Part shown: positions 33,061 to 45,349 of the stretch, piece by piece | Numbering within the stretch: position 1 is the stretch's first letter | Layout: each line of letters starts with the position of its first letter | Source: Dolomedes plantarius | Lineage: Eukaryota; Arthropoda; Arachnida; Araneae; Dolomedidae | Assembly: GCA_907164885.2 (NCBI GenBank) | Contig: OU015501.1 | Coordinates: 18,903,131-18,967,130 of the forward strand | Direction: 5' to 3' | DNA: 64,000 bases | The notes under the pieces: model-generated | What the model saw: only the letters and a program-made list of their open reading frames with translations | Told to the model about the DNA's origin: nothing | Database searches by the model: none | Position numbers and translations under genes: made by a program

Positions 33061-34795
33061 ACAATGCAATTTACTCACATGCATTTGCTTGCACTAACAC
33101 AATGCTTGAATTTATTATGGTGATTCTGCATAAACTAGTTATTTTTCTGTCAATCTCTTTTAATATTTACACATTTAATCAAACTGTATAAAATCCCTTT
33201 AATTAAAAAGGTCTGCTCCAGTTTATAAAAGAATCCTTCTTAAATGCTATAAAAATATTATGTGCCAAGATCTGAGCCCCCATCTTTCTTACCGTTAAAA
33301 ACATTTTAAGACATTTAAGATAATATCGTTAATATTTGGCACTTTGTCAGGGCCGTTGAGATAGGCTTTAAACGAGAGAAATGACTTACTAAACAAGAAT
33401 ACGTGCTGTTCTTTCGTCAACAATATTTAAAGTTTTTTCCGAGACAAGTTTGAAAACGTGCCAAGTATAATTCGGTTGACTGGAGCTCTGTTTTGATCCA
33501 AGTGAATGTGATTTCAAAACTAATGATTCACATGAATGAATAACATAACACACAGACCCATGGAAACATTTTCTATTTTATGCATAATTCTATAGCAGCA
33601 GTAAGAAGCGGAAGAGCATGCACCGTGATGGAGAGCGGGAAAAGTCATATCAAATATTTACAAAGCAATACATGAATTATGTTGTTTAATACGCAGCCTT
33701 TGCGTTGAAGCCAAATAAGGAAAACGGCGCTTTTGGAAGATTCGGGGAGCTCTCTCTGTGAAATTTTGTTAGAGCTGAATTAATGATGGCACGTGAACAG
33801 AGTATTTAAAAGTTCTAAACGAAGCAATCGACGAAAAGCTACTTTAGTGAGATTATTTATAACACATACACGTATTATAACAGCGAAAATAGATTTGATT
33901 TATAAGAAAATTGCATATTTATATGAAAATGCAATTTTATGAGTGATAAAACATCCTGATACGTCTGTTTGGTGATCGGATGTAGCATTTTACAAATACT
34001 TAATGCGTTTAATTTAACTCGACTTTCATAAAAATATTTACTGAAAGAATGAGAAAATTTAAAATTTTTATTGTAAAACATTTATAACAAATAAATTTTG
34101 TATTTAAATAATATTTTTTTCGTCATATCTTGGGAAATTCGAAACTATCCCTGTCCCCCCCCCTTCCAAGTAATTTTCACCGGATAATTCAAAATCAGTT
34201 GAAAATCATAAATGAGCCATTCATCAAATATTTTAAATAAAACATTAAGTTTAAATTTTTCTGTCACTTCATCAATTCTCAATTTACTCTAATTTAATTT
34301 TGAATATTTGTTTTAGAATATTTAATAATTTACCCACAATTTGAAGCTTCTATATTTTGATAATTCAGGTTTTATCCCGAACTTATAAAAGATTAAAAAA
34401 ATGGCTCTTGCAAGCTGTATTAAATAATTCTTAAGCTGACACAATGAACTTAATTAGTCTTGGGACATTATTAAACGCGTTCATTATTATTCTTAAAGTA
34501 AATTTTAATTAATACTTCTTAAAAACAGTAAGTTTTTAGTTTAGAGATGAAAAATCTCCGTATAATTGATTTTGAAAGTTTTTACTTCAATGCCTAAGAT
34601 GTATAGTCTTTTTTTCTTTTAAATGTGTATCGATTTTTCTACTCAGTTACTCTTTCATTTCACTTTTATTTATTAATTCATTCTTAAATTAGTAATTTAA
34701 CCGTTCGTTCAGATATATTCTGAAAAAATGAATACTGTCTAAACACATTTCGGTGCTTATGCTATGTGTGTTACTTCTTAATAATATTTGTATGC
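33061..34795. other. AT-rich DNA, nothing recognised
   Basis: No supported gene or element. The minus frame 33875-34081 has no known motif. Confidence 0.4.
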
Positions 34796-34799
34796 TATT

Positions 34800-34975
34800 C
34801 CATTGTTTTGCGGAGCAAAAAACAGCTCTGCTGCTGTTTTCTGCTTCTCAAGACCTAACCGGTCAGGGAGCTACAGCTTAAAGCAGAATTCCGATGGACT
34901 ACCAGCACCCAAACCAACCGCGGGACTTGAACCCCTGAACCTAGCCAGTATCCTGGCCGTTCAACCATCCTTAAA
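34800..34975 (-). repeat. tRNA-derived SINE, minus strand
   Basis: Read on the minus strand the head is GGTTGAACGGCCAGGATACT followed by GGTTCAAGTCCCG, a good box B. The body includes CTGGTAGTCCATCGGAATTC and CTTTAAGCTGTAGCTCCC. The overlapping plus frame 34788-34997 is an artefact. Confidence 0.6.
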
Positions 34976-35132
34976 TATAAAGAGAGAAATAATGTGAGCA
35001 AAGGGTTGAAAAATAAGTCTTAACAACTTCACCAGGAGCTCAGTTAGCACTGTAGTTACACCCGGATGAGCAGAATTGATTTCGACAATCGCCTCTGGCA
35101 AATGGTTGAAGCAACGTTGAATATTTCAAACA

Positions 35133-35189
35133 AACACACGCACACACACACACCCACACACCCACACGCACACGCACACACACATACAC

Positions 35190-35220
<31 letters not shown>

Positions 35221-35258
35221 TATATATATATGTGTGTGTGTGTATGTGTGTGTGTGTA
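35133..35258. repeat. (CA)n-(TA)n-(TG)n microsatellite palindrome
   Basis: About 85 bp of (CA)n-rich sequence, then (TA)5, then about 30 bp of (TG)n. The two arms are complementary, so the tract can form a hairpin or Z-DNA. Confidence 0.9.
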
Positions 35259-35259
35259 A

Positions 35260-35728
35260 ATAATAATAACGTCCCACTAGGCGTAATTCTATTCCATTGA
35301 TTCTCTACTTTTCATATTGTTATTCCCCTTATGTAACTATTTCCGTGTTTCATCGGTTGGGCTCCTAGCTGTCGCCGGTCATACTGCACCACAGATAATC
35401 AGGTGGAGAAACGAAACTGAATTTCCTATGTGATAGGGTGAAGCTTGAATTGCGTGGGAGTTAGGGCTTGGATATGCATTCAATTGTAAGCTGCAATCCA
35501 TTCTCTCTGTTCTTTGTAAATATGTAAATATTTTAAAGTCTTTTATCTATTAATCAAGTAAATAACCATAATGTGCACAGTAAATAAACGTATTATTCCT
35601 ATTAATTGAATTGTTTGATTGAATTTGATGATGATCAAGCCCGACTATAAAATTTAACCCAAGCAGCCACTGCAAGCCGTAAATGCCCGTTCTTCTGTTC
35701 CCGTATACTGTCGACCAGAGGATTTCCT

Positions 35729-35800
<72 letters not shown>

Positions 35801-36007
35801 GACTTTCCTGTGTACGTGGCTGGCGTCTAGGGGGGGTGTCTAAGAAGAACACACTTGAGTCATTAAAATAACTACTTTCGAAAACTCAACAATAATAATT
35901 TATTAAAGAAAATAGCAATGACGAGATGCCGGAGAGCCTACTTTTACTGTCTCCGGTGCAATATAACAATAATTATACGAGATAGCCCAGCTTGAAGCTC
36001 GCTTCTC
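35260..36007. other. No recognised gene; (CT)n(TA)n tract at 35729-35797
   Basis: A pure CT run passes into a TA run. The flanking 35390-35700 has LTR-like features (AATAAA signals, TGT start candidates) but no mate, so it is left unclassified. Confidence 0.4.
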
Positions 36008-36011
36008 TTAA

Positions 36012-36778
36012 GGGGAGTGCTCACTTTTAAGTACCTTTAAAAGTATCTTTTTTAGACCTATGTTCGATTGTATGTACTATTCATGATTTTTGCTTGATTT
36101 ACATCAAATTTTTTGAGTAACTGCCTAACATACTGTTTATTATATATATACATTATTTCAAGGTAATTAAAAAAATAAAATTATTTTTTATGAATAAAAA
36201 TTGAATAATTTTTTTAAATCGAGCATTTTGCAGTCAACTGCTGTGCGCCTTCTGTAAAAATAAATTATTAAGGTACAGTAATAATTGTTTACTATATGTG
36301 ATTACAATAGTTCAGACAACAATATCCACCAACATTATTCTAAAATACATTAAAGCATTTTAGTACTTGCTGTTTTTAATTAGAAAATTTCAAAAATGAC
36401 TGAGTAAAATCTTATAAAAATTCTTTAAATAAATTAAAATATGTTAAGGTTAAAAAATGTTGGTGGATTTTGTTGCCTAAGTATTGTTATCACATATAGT
36501 GAACAATTATTACTGTACCTTAATAATTTATTTTGACAGAACGCGTACAGTAGTAGACTGCAAAAGGCTCGATTTAAAAAGTTATTTACTTTTTATGCAT
36601 AAAAAATAATTTAATTTTTTTAATTTCCTCGAAATATTGTATATATATAATAAACAGTATTATAGGTAGTTACTCAAAACATTTCATGCAAATCAAGCAA
36701 AAATCATGAGTAGTACATACAATCGAACATAAGTCTAAAAATGATACTCTTAAAGGTACGTAAAAGTGACCCCTCTCC
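36012..36778. mobile_element. Foldback TTAA element, ~325-bp arms
   Basis: TTAA at 36008-36011 and 36779-36782. The left arm 36012-36336 and right arm 36456-36778 are reverse complements at roughly 90% identity by eye, around a 119-bp loop. The left tip is GGGGAGTGCTCACTTTTAAG. Complemented, the right tip is GGAGAGGGGTCACTTTTACG. No frame. Confidence 0.9.
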
Positions 36779-36782
36779 TTAA

Positions 36783-37112
36783 GCAGAACAAGATCGGGCA
36801 GCCTTTCGCTCCCGTCAAATACACAAATCCCTCGTGCCTACGCACCATGAAGCTCTGTAGCTTCATGCTACGCACGAAGTACCAAAACACAACCTCTCCC
36901 TATGGAGGTCTGTCCTCCTCTGTCGCGCACGAGGCATCTCCCCACACACTCTTTCGAATCGCCTGCAAGAGTCGGGGTCATTCAACCCTCTCTCCAGGCC
37001 GTCCCCTTAAGGAATGTCGGACATGTACCTGGGGAGGGGATTAGCCAGGCCTAATACGTTATGCATGGCAACAGAGAACATAACTATATCATAAGCAGAG
37101 AATGGCATAAGC
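36783..37112. other. G/C-richer flank without recognised gene
   Basis: 36783-37060 has balanced composition, unlike its surroundings, and continues the DNA left of 36008 across the foldback insertion. The frame 36766-37044 shows no motif I know. Confidence 0.35.
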
Positions 37113-37371
37113 AAAACCCCATATATAAATAAGTAAATAAATAAATAAATAAATAAATATATATATATATATATAGCATTATTGCCCGGCGTTGCCCGGG
37201 TAGATATATAGATATAAAATTTTTCATGCAAAAATACTGGGCTGCACCCCCCGCTCTTCATGTTCATCTGGCCAGACAGAATGCGCTTAGCGCGTTTCTA
37301 CTGAAATGATATACCCAGTATTCTTTTGATGGAAAGCATGAAAAATTTTATATCTATATATCTACCAGGGC
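37113..37371. repeat. AAAT/TA microsatellite and inverted pair of a CCCGGCGTTGCCCGGG repeat
   Basis: An (AAAT)n then (TA)n tract reaches 37175. It is followed by ATTGCCCGGCGTTGCCCGGG. The 36-bp stretch 37194-37229 recurs in reverse complement at 37336-37371 with one mismatch. The head resembles common arthropod repeat starts. Confidence 0.7.
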
Positions 37372-37781
37372 AATCATTTTTTAAAAATAATTTCATTAAT
37401 TTTCTTATGCCTTAATATAACTAATGGACTAACAGTTCGGAATGAAAGTTATGTGTCGTTATGTTTCTCTGTTTAAAGAGCTTTTCCTCCCACTGCTTAA
37501 AAAGCCCCAAAACTCTAAAAGATTTATCTTATATGATTTCACGGAATAAGTAATTCAAATACATATCGTATGTTAACACTGTTTCGCGAACTTAGGGGAA
37601 AAAACTTGTAGAACTCTTAAACTTCTTCCCATTTTATGATCCTCAAACAATTAATATATTTAGATCAACAGAAGGCTTCCAAAAACTTCCAAACTTAATT
37701 TTTCTTTTTTTTTCTTGCTTTTTTTTCCAAATTTTATTAAGTTCTTTTAGTTTGAACGCCATTGTCTAAAATTGTCTAAAG

Positions 37782-38150
37782 CAGCGGTTCTCAACCTTTT
37801 TAGACTCAAGATTCCACTAAACGTAAGAAAAATAAACACCTCGTCCTCCCCCCCTGTTACCCCCAGACCAACTCTCAAACCACCCCAGATCACCCCTCAG
37901 AATCAACCGCTTTTCCCCCGCGTATCGAATTTGAAGGGTTGTCGTAAAGGGGCTGTATCCACATTTAAGAGGTGCACTTAGGGGCACAAAAATCATTAAA
38001 AAATTAATTTAAAAAAAAAAACTAATTGAGCCCCAAATTTCGTTTTTCCTGATTTAAGTTTTTAGGGTCCAAAACATTAACTGTGCCGAATTTGGTCCCG
38101 GTGGGTGAAACAGTCTATGATTCTATAGCGGACAAACAAACAGACACGCT

Positions 38151-38190
<40 letters not shown>
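37782..38190. mobile_element. hAT left end, no right end found, plus (TA)n
   Basis: CAGCGGTTCTCAACCTTTTT is a standard hAT tip of the Charlie type. No matching right tip occurs nearby. The following 300 bp end in CAAACAAACAGACACGCTC and a (TA)n at 38155-38188, like the tail of a different repeat. Probably a composite of two elements. Confidence 0.5.
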
Positions 38191-38191
<1 letters not shown>

Positions 38192-38400
38192 TTTTAGATT
38201 ATAGAAAAATTTGTTGCTTTTTTGAAATGTAATCTAAGACAATATACCAGGAATGACCAATCTGCGGCGCTTTATCACCTTTGTGGCTCTCCGCTAGAAT
38301 TTTCGAAACCTATGCAAGAACTAAAATACCCATAATTAAAACAAGCGGCATGTCGAACACCATCCATTTTTGGTACAATTTATAGCTGTGAATCCTTGTA

Positions 38401-38568
38401 CAGTAAAATCTCGATCTATTGTGTTTCAAGTGATCGACTGAACTGAACGGTAAATGCGGGAAAACGAGAGATACGGGAACATAACAAAGCAATATGATCG
38501 TCGGGGTGAAATAAACGACACATACGGGAAAACGATGATTCGGGGAACGATCGATCGAGATTCCACTG
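38401..38568. mobile_element. 168-bp Tigger-like MITE
   Basis: Between TA dinucleotides (38399-38400, 38569-38570). Left tip CAGTAAAATCTCGATC; complemented right tip CAGTGGAATCTCGATC. Repeated GGGAAAACGA motifs inside. Confidence 0.8.
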
Positions 38569-38869
38569 TATTCTATGTTTAGGTTGGTACAAAATAAACA
38601 ACGCTCAATGTTGACCAATCAACATGTCATGGAATTGCTGCAAACTATTACAACAACTGAATATATGCCAAATTTGCATTATTAGGTAAAACAATTGAAA
38701 GAGAAATAATTATCAAACATATTAAAATTGTTAACAAATCATGAAATATTAATTATGCAAACAGTTGGAGAGTGATATATTTAATATAAATTAAGAAAAA
38801 CAACGCTTAAAATTTCTTTCATATCAAATACAAGCCTTTTCTGTTTTTGGCTCTTCTAAGCATACAGAC

Positions 38870-39359
38870 CAGTCATACTCAAACTTTTTCCCTGTCGGGC
38901 CACATGCATATATTTGCTACGTTACGCGGGCCGCAACATACTACATTATACCTCATAGTATAATAGTCTAAAAAATAAAATTCAAAACCTAAATCGATTC
39001 CAACGTTTATCTAAAACTGATTGTAATTTTTTTGTTTGTTTGTTGAGACAAACTTTTGACTATTTCCGATAAATCAGGTTTATACTTGCTACATGCTACT
39101 CCCAATACGTTATCAAGGTAAGAATCTGTAAGCCGGTTTCTATGCAAATTCTCCACACATGTCAGTTTGAAATTGAATGATTTACAAAGAAATGTTGATG
39201 TGAACAACATGAGCAGCAGGTGGCACATTTTTGTACAGTTTTGTATTTTTCAGGCGATAATTTTCAAAATTGGGTGTTCAAAAGAACCTGCCTGAAAATG
39301 GGTGTGAGTGCTGCGGGCCGCACATAAAAGCTTGGTGGGCCACAGTTTGAGTACCCCTG
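38870..39359. mobile_element. hAT MITE (CAG...TACTCAAACT tips)
   Basis: Left CAGTCATACTCAAACTTTTT and complemented right CAGGGGTACTCAAACTGTGG. The flanks ATACAGAC and ATGAAGAC match at 6 of 8 bases. Internal GCGGGCCGCA motifs sit near both ends. 490 bp. Confidence 0.8.
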
Positions 39360-39540
39360 ATGAAGACGATCCCAGATGGCTCTTAGCACTGTTTATCTTA
39401 GCCATACCTACAATATATATAGTATTGTTACTCAGACCAGATTTCAAACTCAAATCTATCAATTTTTCTGGGCCTAATTTTGGTGTGCCGTCAAATCAGG
39501 ATCAGTTTTGGCGAAGTATTACTGTAGATATATATAATTA

Positions 39541-40241
39541 TCAAAATCTTCTTTCTATAATTATATAAAATCTAACTTTAGCTTGATGTAAAGTCTTTAG
39601 CTTGATGAATAAGTATGTCACAGTATCATGTGAACATTTCAAGGGAAAAGAAAAGGATGCTTTACCTAAATTTTAGCGAATCAATGATAATTTTTTTCCG
39701 ATAAGGGATAAGACGAAGATTATCAAGTTAATTATTAAAATGTTATTTCTATAACTTTATAAAATCTAACTTTAGCTTGATGAATAAGTATGTCACCTTA
39801 TCATGTGAACATTTCAAGGGAAAAGAAAAGGAAGATTTACTTAACTTTCTGCGAAGCAATGATAAATTTTTCCCGATAAGGGATAAGACGAAGATTATAA
39901 AATTAATTATCAAAAAGTTATTTCTATAATTATATAAAATCTAACTTTAGGTTGATGAATAAGTATGTCACCTTATCATGGGAACATTTCAAGGGAAATA
40001 AAAAGGATGATTTACCTGACTTTTAGCGAAGCTATGATAATTTTTTTCCGATAAGGGATAAGATTATCAAGTTAATTATCAAAATGTTATTTCTATAATT
40101 ACATGAAATCTAACTTTAGAATGATGAATAAGTATGTCACATTATCATGTGAACATTTCAAGGGAAAAGAAAAGGATGATTTACCTAACTTTTAGCTAAG
40201 CTATGAGGATATTATTTTCGGATAAGGGATAAGACGAAGAG
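39541..40241 (+). repeat. Four-unit tandem repeat, ~175-bp monomer
   Basis: AAGTATGTCAC recurs at 39611, 39786, 39961 and 40130 (spacings 175, 175, 169). Each unit holds CATTTCAAGGGAAA and CCGATAAGGGATAAGA (Cys-less AT-rich DNA, no frame). Units differ at scattered sites. The first carries a short TTTAGCTTGATG duplication, and the last is degraded at its end. Confidence 0.92.
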
Positions 40242-41848
40242 TCTCGTTAGTACAGCTGATACGTTTTTCGATGCGAGATTAAAAGTAATTTGCAAACGAA
40301 ATTGAAAATCAGTCTATAGCATTTAAATAAAAGGAAACTTTTGAAGAAGTCTATATTCTGTCGGTAGACGAACATAGAAACTTCTAGAAAAAGACAAAGC
40401 TATTTACGCTCATAATTTTCTGTTATACAGATAGAGTCGATTTTAATGAAGAGAGCAACAAAGAGGAGTCGAAACCTAATACTCTTCAGTAATGACTTAT
40501 TACATCCAGCCTGAATTACCAAGATTGAAAATAAATCATGTAGCTTCCTCTGAGTGCGTCCCTCTTTTCTGATTTCTAGGAACCTAAAGTAAATGAAGAA
40601 TCGTTTTTCTTTATATACGACATCTTTTTGAGGTTCATTTATTCTTAATAGAATGGATAAGAGATTTATTTGTTAATTAATTACTGCATAGCGAACTCTC
40701 TTGCCTGAGACGCAGAGTTATATTTAGAAGGAGAAGAATATCAGCGCTGGTACTCATAAAATTACATAGAAAATCAATTATCTTTAGTGGCGGTTGCAGT
40801 GAAAAAGTAGAAAAGTAAAAAAAAAAAAAAAAAAAAAAGTCATGTCCACGAATTGAAATGTAAAATCTATTAGCAAGGATGGGTTTCGGAAAGAATCGAC
40901 TGAAAACATCGGTTTCGCACGATGATGATAATTTAATCGCTAGTTTTTCTGCATTATTCGGGCAATAATATGTGAAGTATCTCACGAAAAAGTTCTTGTA
41001 AAAATGTTTTTAAAAACTGATACTACGTATATTAATAAAATATGCTAGATAAAATGTTAGATTTACATTTAATCAGCAACTCATAAAAGTACCATTTGTG
41101 GTAATGTACGTATAACATAATAAATATCATTGATAAGTAGAAGCTGAGAGCATGGCAGGTAAATATTTCAGTTTTTCAATGGTTTTGGTTGGCACTAATG
41201 TAACTAAAATGAGAAATGTCCTTAGCTTTCTACGAAATGCATCCCTGCCATGAAGCAGCACACAGTTTTCTTATATTTCGCACAACTTCTTTCAATCTCT
41301 TTCATTTTACTTAATACCGTTACATTTATGAATACGGTGACATTGATGCAGAGTTGTGTTTCTGATAAACCAGTGCAATGTTTTTGTACCGTTCGTGATA
41401 TCCTAGTAATTCTTGCAAAAACAGGATAAGATTAATACTTTAATGTATATTTAAAAAAGGAGCTCAACAAATGTTTTGAAGTGAACATCAATATTTGTAA
41501 AACGATTTCTCTAAGCGTCGATGTTAAAATAGTGTTGGCTTGTCTAATTATAACATTAATCTTCTTTCCAGTGTTCAAAATCAGCGTAGTATAACACGAC
41601 TCACGCTGTATCTTTATATTACACAACTCAAGCTTTACAATTATGAATGACTATTACTGCCACTATTCAAGATTTCGAAATTCAAATAAAAATTTTGAAG
41701 CCTTATGCAAAAATTTTGGAAGCTGTCTTTTGCTTTCTTTCTGTCTCCATATTTTCTGGCATCGCTTCATATTGAGATACCTCATCCAAAGCAGTTTTAC
41801 GTTAATTTCATTATGGTCCTACACCTGCGGTTTCCATCCGTTAATTAT
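40242..41848. other. AT-rich DNA; a poly(A) run
   Basis: No supported gene. A ~22-base A-run occurs near 40817-40838. Small frames (40677-40985 minus, 41643-41915 plus) show no known motif. Confidence 0.4.
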
Positions 41849-41857
41849 AATGTTGCC

Positions 41858-42039
41858 AATGATTGGTTTGGTTTGGAGAGCTACGGTCAACTTTTGCTAC
41901 ATGAGGGCTAATTAGACCGGGACATACTGCTTAAAGCCGATTCCGAACGGCTACATACATTAATGCCAAGAGTGGGATTCGAACCCACAGACTCTGGTAC
42001 CAACATGCTAGCGCCCTACCCATTTGGCAATCTTCCGGC
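41858..42039 (-). repeat. tRNA-derived SINE, family A, 9-bp duplication
   Basis: AATGTTGCC flanks it at 41849-41857 and 42040-42048. On the minus strand: box A-like TTGCCAAATGGGTAGGGCGC, box B GGGTTCGAATCCC, then CGTTCGGAATCGGCTTTAAG. It is closest to the copies at 58667 and 60400. Confidence 0.85.
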
Positions 42040-42067
42040 AATGTTGCCGATGTATCTGATTTTGTTT

Positions 42068-42235
42068 TCTTCGGCTGGGGGCTATGGGTCTCTAATGCTA
42101 TGGGTCTCGTAAGGGTCCACCAATGATCTTTTCAAAGGCCAGGGGTGTCAATGTAACAATTCTGGAGCGGGAATCGAACTCGCACGTCTGAGCTTCATAG
42201 CCAGCTCTAATCCTCCATACCGGCTATGCTAGGAA
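42068..42235 (-). repeat. Second tRNA-derived SINE, minus strand
   Basis: The minus strand reads TAGCCGGTATGGAGGATTAG, then GAGTTCGATTCCCGC (strong box B), then a body through GGCCTTTGAAAAGATCATTG. The left edge is uncertain. It differs from family A. Confidence 0.55.
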
Positions 42236-42239
42236 AATT

Positions 42240-44330
42240 TGTATTGCAACAATAATGCCTTACAAAAAGGGTAAACAAGTCGTTCTATTTATGGGGACTT
42301 GACTGCGATTAAATTTTATAAATCCTTATTTTACACTGCAATTTTGATTTATTATTACACCTAATATTGCAAACTTTAAACTGTCATTATACGGAAATAT
42401 AAAAGAATTCTGAATAAAACTTTAAAATAACTTTAACGGAAAATTATGATATTATTTCTTTAAAGTCATTATATAAAATAAATTTCAGTTTTATTTTAAT
42501 GCTTCGGTAATTTTGATCCAACATTCTGCAGCAAAATTATTAACTGATGACATTCAATCAAAATACTGTGGATGATTTTGGCGGATGATTTCATCTGGAG
42601 GATTTTTTGGGGATGATTTCTGGTTGATTTTCAAGGGATGAAAATCCCTTTAACGGGGAATACTTTAAGAATAAATATATATTGTGTACTACATAAGATC
42701 GGAGTATACAAGACTGTACAAAAAATTCCTTATCTCTTTCATATCCATGACCTTCCAGAGTTAAGCTCATGTTTTCAGCATACATTTCAGCATTCATCGG
42801 CATTTTGCGATCTGAAAAGAGGCTGGTGATTTTTGTAACGGTTTAATTTAATGAGTAGCATATGATCATCCGATTTCTTTTGACGGACTTGCTGAAACTT
42901 GTACTGAGACATATACGAAGCAATAATCTGAAGGTAGTCAATGTTTAAGGCATTCCACGAGTAAAATGTTTATCCTTGGTATTATTTTGAAGTGAAGCAA
43001 CGTCTTCGAAAAAGGTTGAAGATGAAAAAGTTTGAGTTATGGAAAGGAAAAGGGGTTAAATAATGGATATTGTTTAACTGAAAACGTTTAGTTAAATAAT
43101 GGATTTGAAGAAAACATGGTATAATGACTAAATTTAGGCTATTTTATATTTGGTGGAGGAAAAGGCTTAAAGTTTCGCGACGACTAAGATGAAGGTGCAG
43201 CAAGATCACTGACGTTGCTAAACGTGATTCGAAAAACTTTCATAAGTTGGAGCACCATTTTAAAAGAAGTATCAACCAGCAACGACACTAGTTTGAGGGA
43301 GACACGGCTCAATTACTTAAGAGAAAGGACATTAATATTTTTATTAAAATCAAATTTCAGGAAAATTTTAACAGAACCACTTATGGCATCAGGCTTATAT
43401 TTTCTTCTATGTGATGAAAAAAATTTCGGTTTTCCTTTATATTTCTTAAATCTTGATATGACATTTTTTATACCACATTTTCAATCCATTTACCATAAAT
43501 ATGGATTTATTGCACCTAACGTTTAAATTTTAATTGTTGTTAATAAATATGTAAATGAAAATACATTACTTTCAAGAAAGCCTAAAAAAAGTACGAGATC
43601 GGGAATTTTTGAACAGACATCGAATGTGCGTCCAAACTCATTTTTACATATATAATTATTCATTCTAAGTGTTACCTTTTTTTGAGTACATCTTCATATA
43701 ACATTTTCTATATAGCATTTTCAATAAACTTTGCACAAGTATGGATTTATAGCCCTCGGATGTCTAAATATGAACTCTGTTGAAGAAAAACACTTTAGTG
43801 AAAATGTATCACTTTAAGTCCAAAGGTTTGCGGAAAATTTAAAATTTTGACTCAAAACTTCTGTTTCTTTAATAGCTTTAAATACTGTCTGGAAGAAGAA
43901 ATTATTATAAAACACATATATGTCAACACATGTATGCATTGATGTAGATAAAAAATTATTTGCCTCCTCAAAAAATATATTTCGTTACTATTTTATCACA
44001 AAATAAAATCTAAGGATAATGCAGTCTTGAAATTTTCTCTCTTCCTCCTATTTCCCTTTTAATTGATGTTCACGGATATCAAACTTCTATTATTTAACCA
44101 AATGTTTTAATACTTTATTAATGGTTTTATAATTAATATTTGAAATAGTGGGATTTGTATTTATTAAAAATACTAACCATTTACTGAAATTAGATTTCAT
44201 ATTCTATCATTAAATATTCAGAATTGCAGTAAATTTCATTTTTCATGTTATAAGGCCCCAAAAAAATAAAATACATTTATGAGATGCTCAAAAAAGGTTG
44301 ACATTTATTTGTTTGTTTATTTATTTTTGC
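42240..44330. other. AT-rich DNA, nothing recognised
   Basis: The frame 43215-43526 (103 residues) has no motif I know and no splice context that supports it. Confidence 0.35.
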
Positions 44331-44334
44331 TGAA

Positions 44335-44600
44335 AGAAACTTTATTGGCAAACACAGTACCCGAATAAGATCAAGATTATGAGTTGCACGAAACCCGCAT
44401 TACTCTGTGCGAAAGTCTTTGTAAACTAATAACGCATTAGTTCCTACCCAATCTCCAAATCAGTCACTGATCAGCTTGCAACGATGTACACGTCATTACA
44501 CAGTCTTCTATTAACCTCATTTTGAATACATCTCGGCATTTTCAAGATCTCCTGCTTTTTCAACAGATGTGCTCTATCACTACACCAACAGCCAATGCTA
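44335..44600 (-). repeat. Possible tRNA-derived SINE remnant
   Basis: The minus strand reads TTGGTGTAGTGATAGAGCAC, a good box A. Box B is not clear. Weak call. Confidence 0.3.
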
Positions 44601-45335
44601 TAATTTTAACCAACAAACCTCAAATTTACCTTTCCTGATAGATAGACCCCAATACCTCCTATTGAGACAGAGTAATAACTATATACCATTAGATGTTTAT
44701 CTTGGTATTTACTAACAAACACCTCAAAATGAGTGGAATTCCAAATTTTAATTTAACATCATCTGGCTGATTCACTTGCTGCTGGCATTAAGAAAATCAA
44801 TTCCTTAATAAAGAAGAAAGATTTCCTATAAATATTATAACACATTAAAAAAAATAAAAACACGTGTATCGCTGTAGATATTTAGCGATAGCAAAACAAT
44901 TAACTCGAGAAGAAATATATTTAAAATGTCTACTTTAACATTAGATACAGATTTTTTCAAGCGATTTTATATCAAAGAATAATAAAAACACGTGAATTAT
45001 TTTTGCATTTATAAAGTTCAAAATTCTTACAAAACCTAACAACGATTATCTAATAGATCTTTTATTTTGTGAAATATGTTACATTCCCTTGACAAATATA
45101 TATTTTTGCACTTCGTATATTTTTATTGCAAGCTTAGAGGGTAATAAAAAGTCCTTCCTAAAGTAAAAAATACTGAAATAGATTCAAGAAAGGGGTGATG
45201 GTGGTACTTGTCCCTGGCATGGGAATTTTCCCCTACACCAAACTATGGAGGTTGTGCTAAATTAATTCAGGGACTATTGTAGCAGGGTTGGTGAAAAAAA
45301 AATCTTCAATGTTAACATTTAATACCTCAACACAG
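44600..45335. other. AT-rich DNA, nothing recognised
   Basis: No coding region or element edges seen. Confidence 0.4.
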
Positions 45336-45349
45336 GAGAATGTGTTGAG

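Noticed and set aside
35066..35263. Overlapping His/Thr- and Val/Cys-rich frames
   Set aside because: These are translations of the CA/TG microsatellite on the two strands.
35390..35700. Solo LTR
   Set aside because: AATAAA motifs and a TGT start candidate are suggestive, but no matching LTR, no clear end and no target duplication could be found.
39541..40241. CRISPR-like array
   Set aside because: The whole ~175-bp unit repeats, with no short repeat/unique spacer structure, and the context is eukaryotic.
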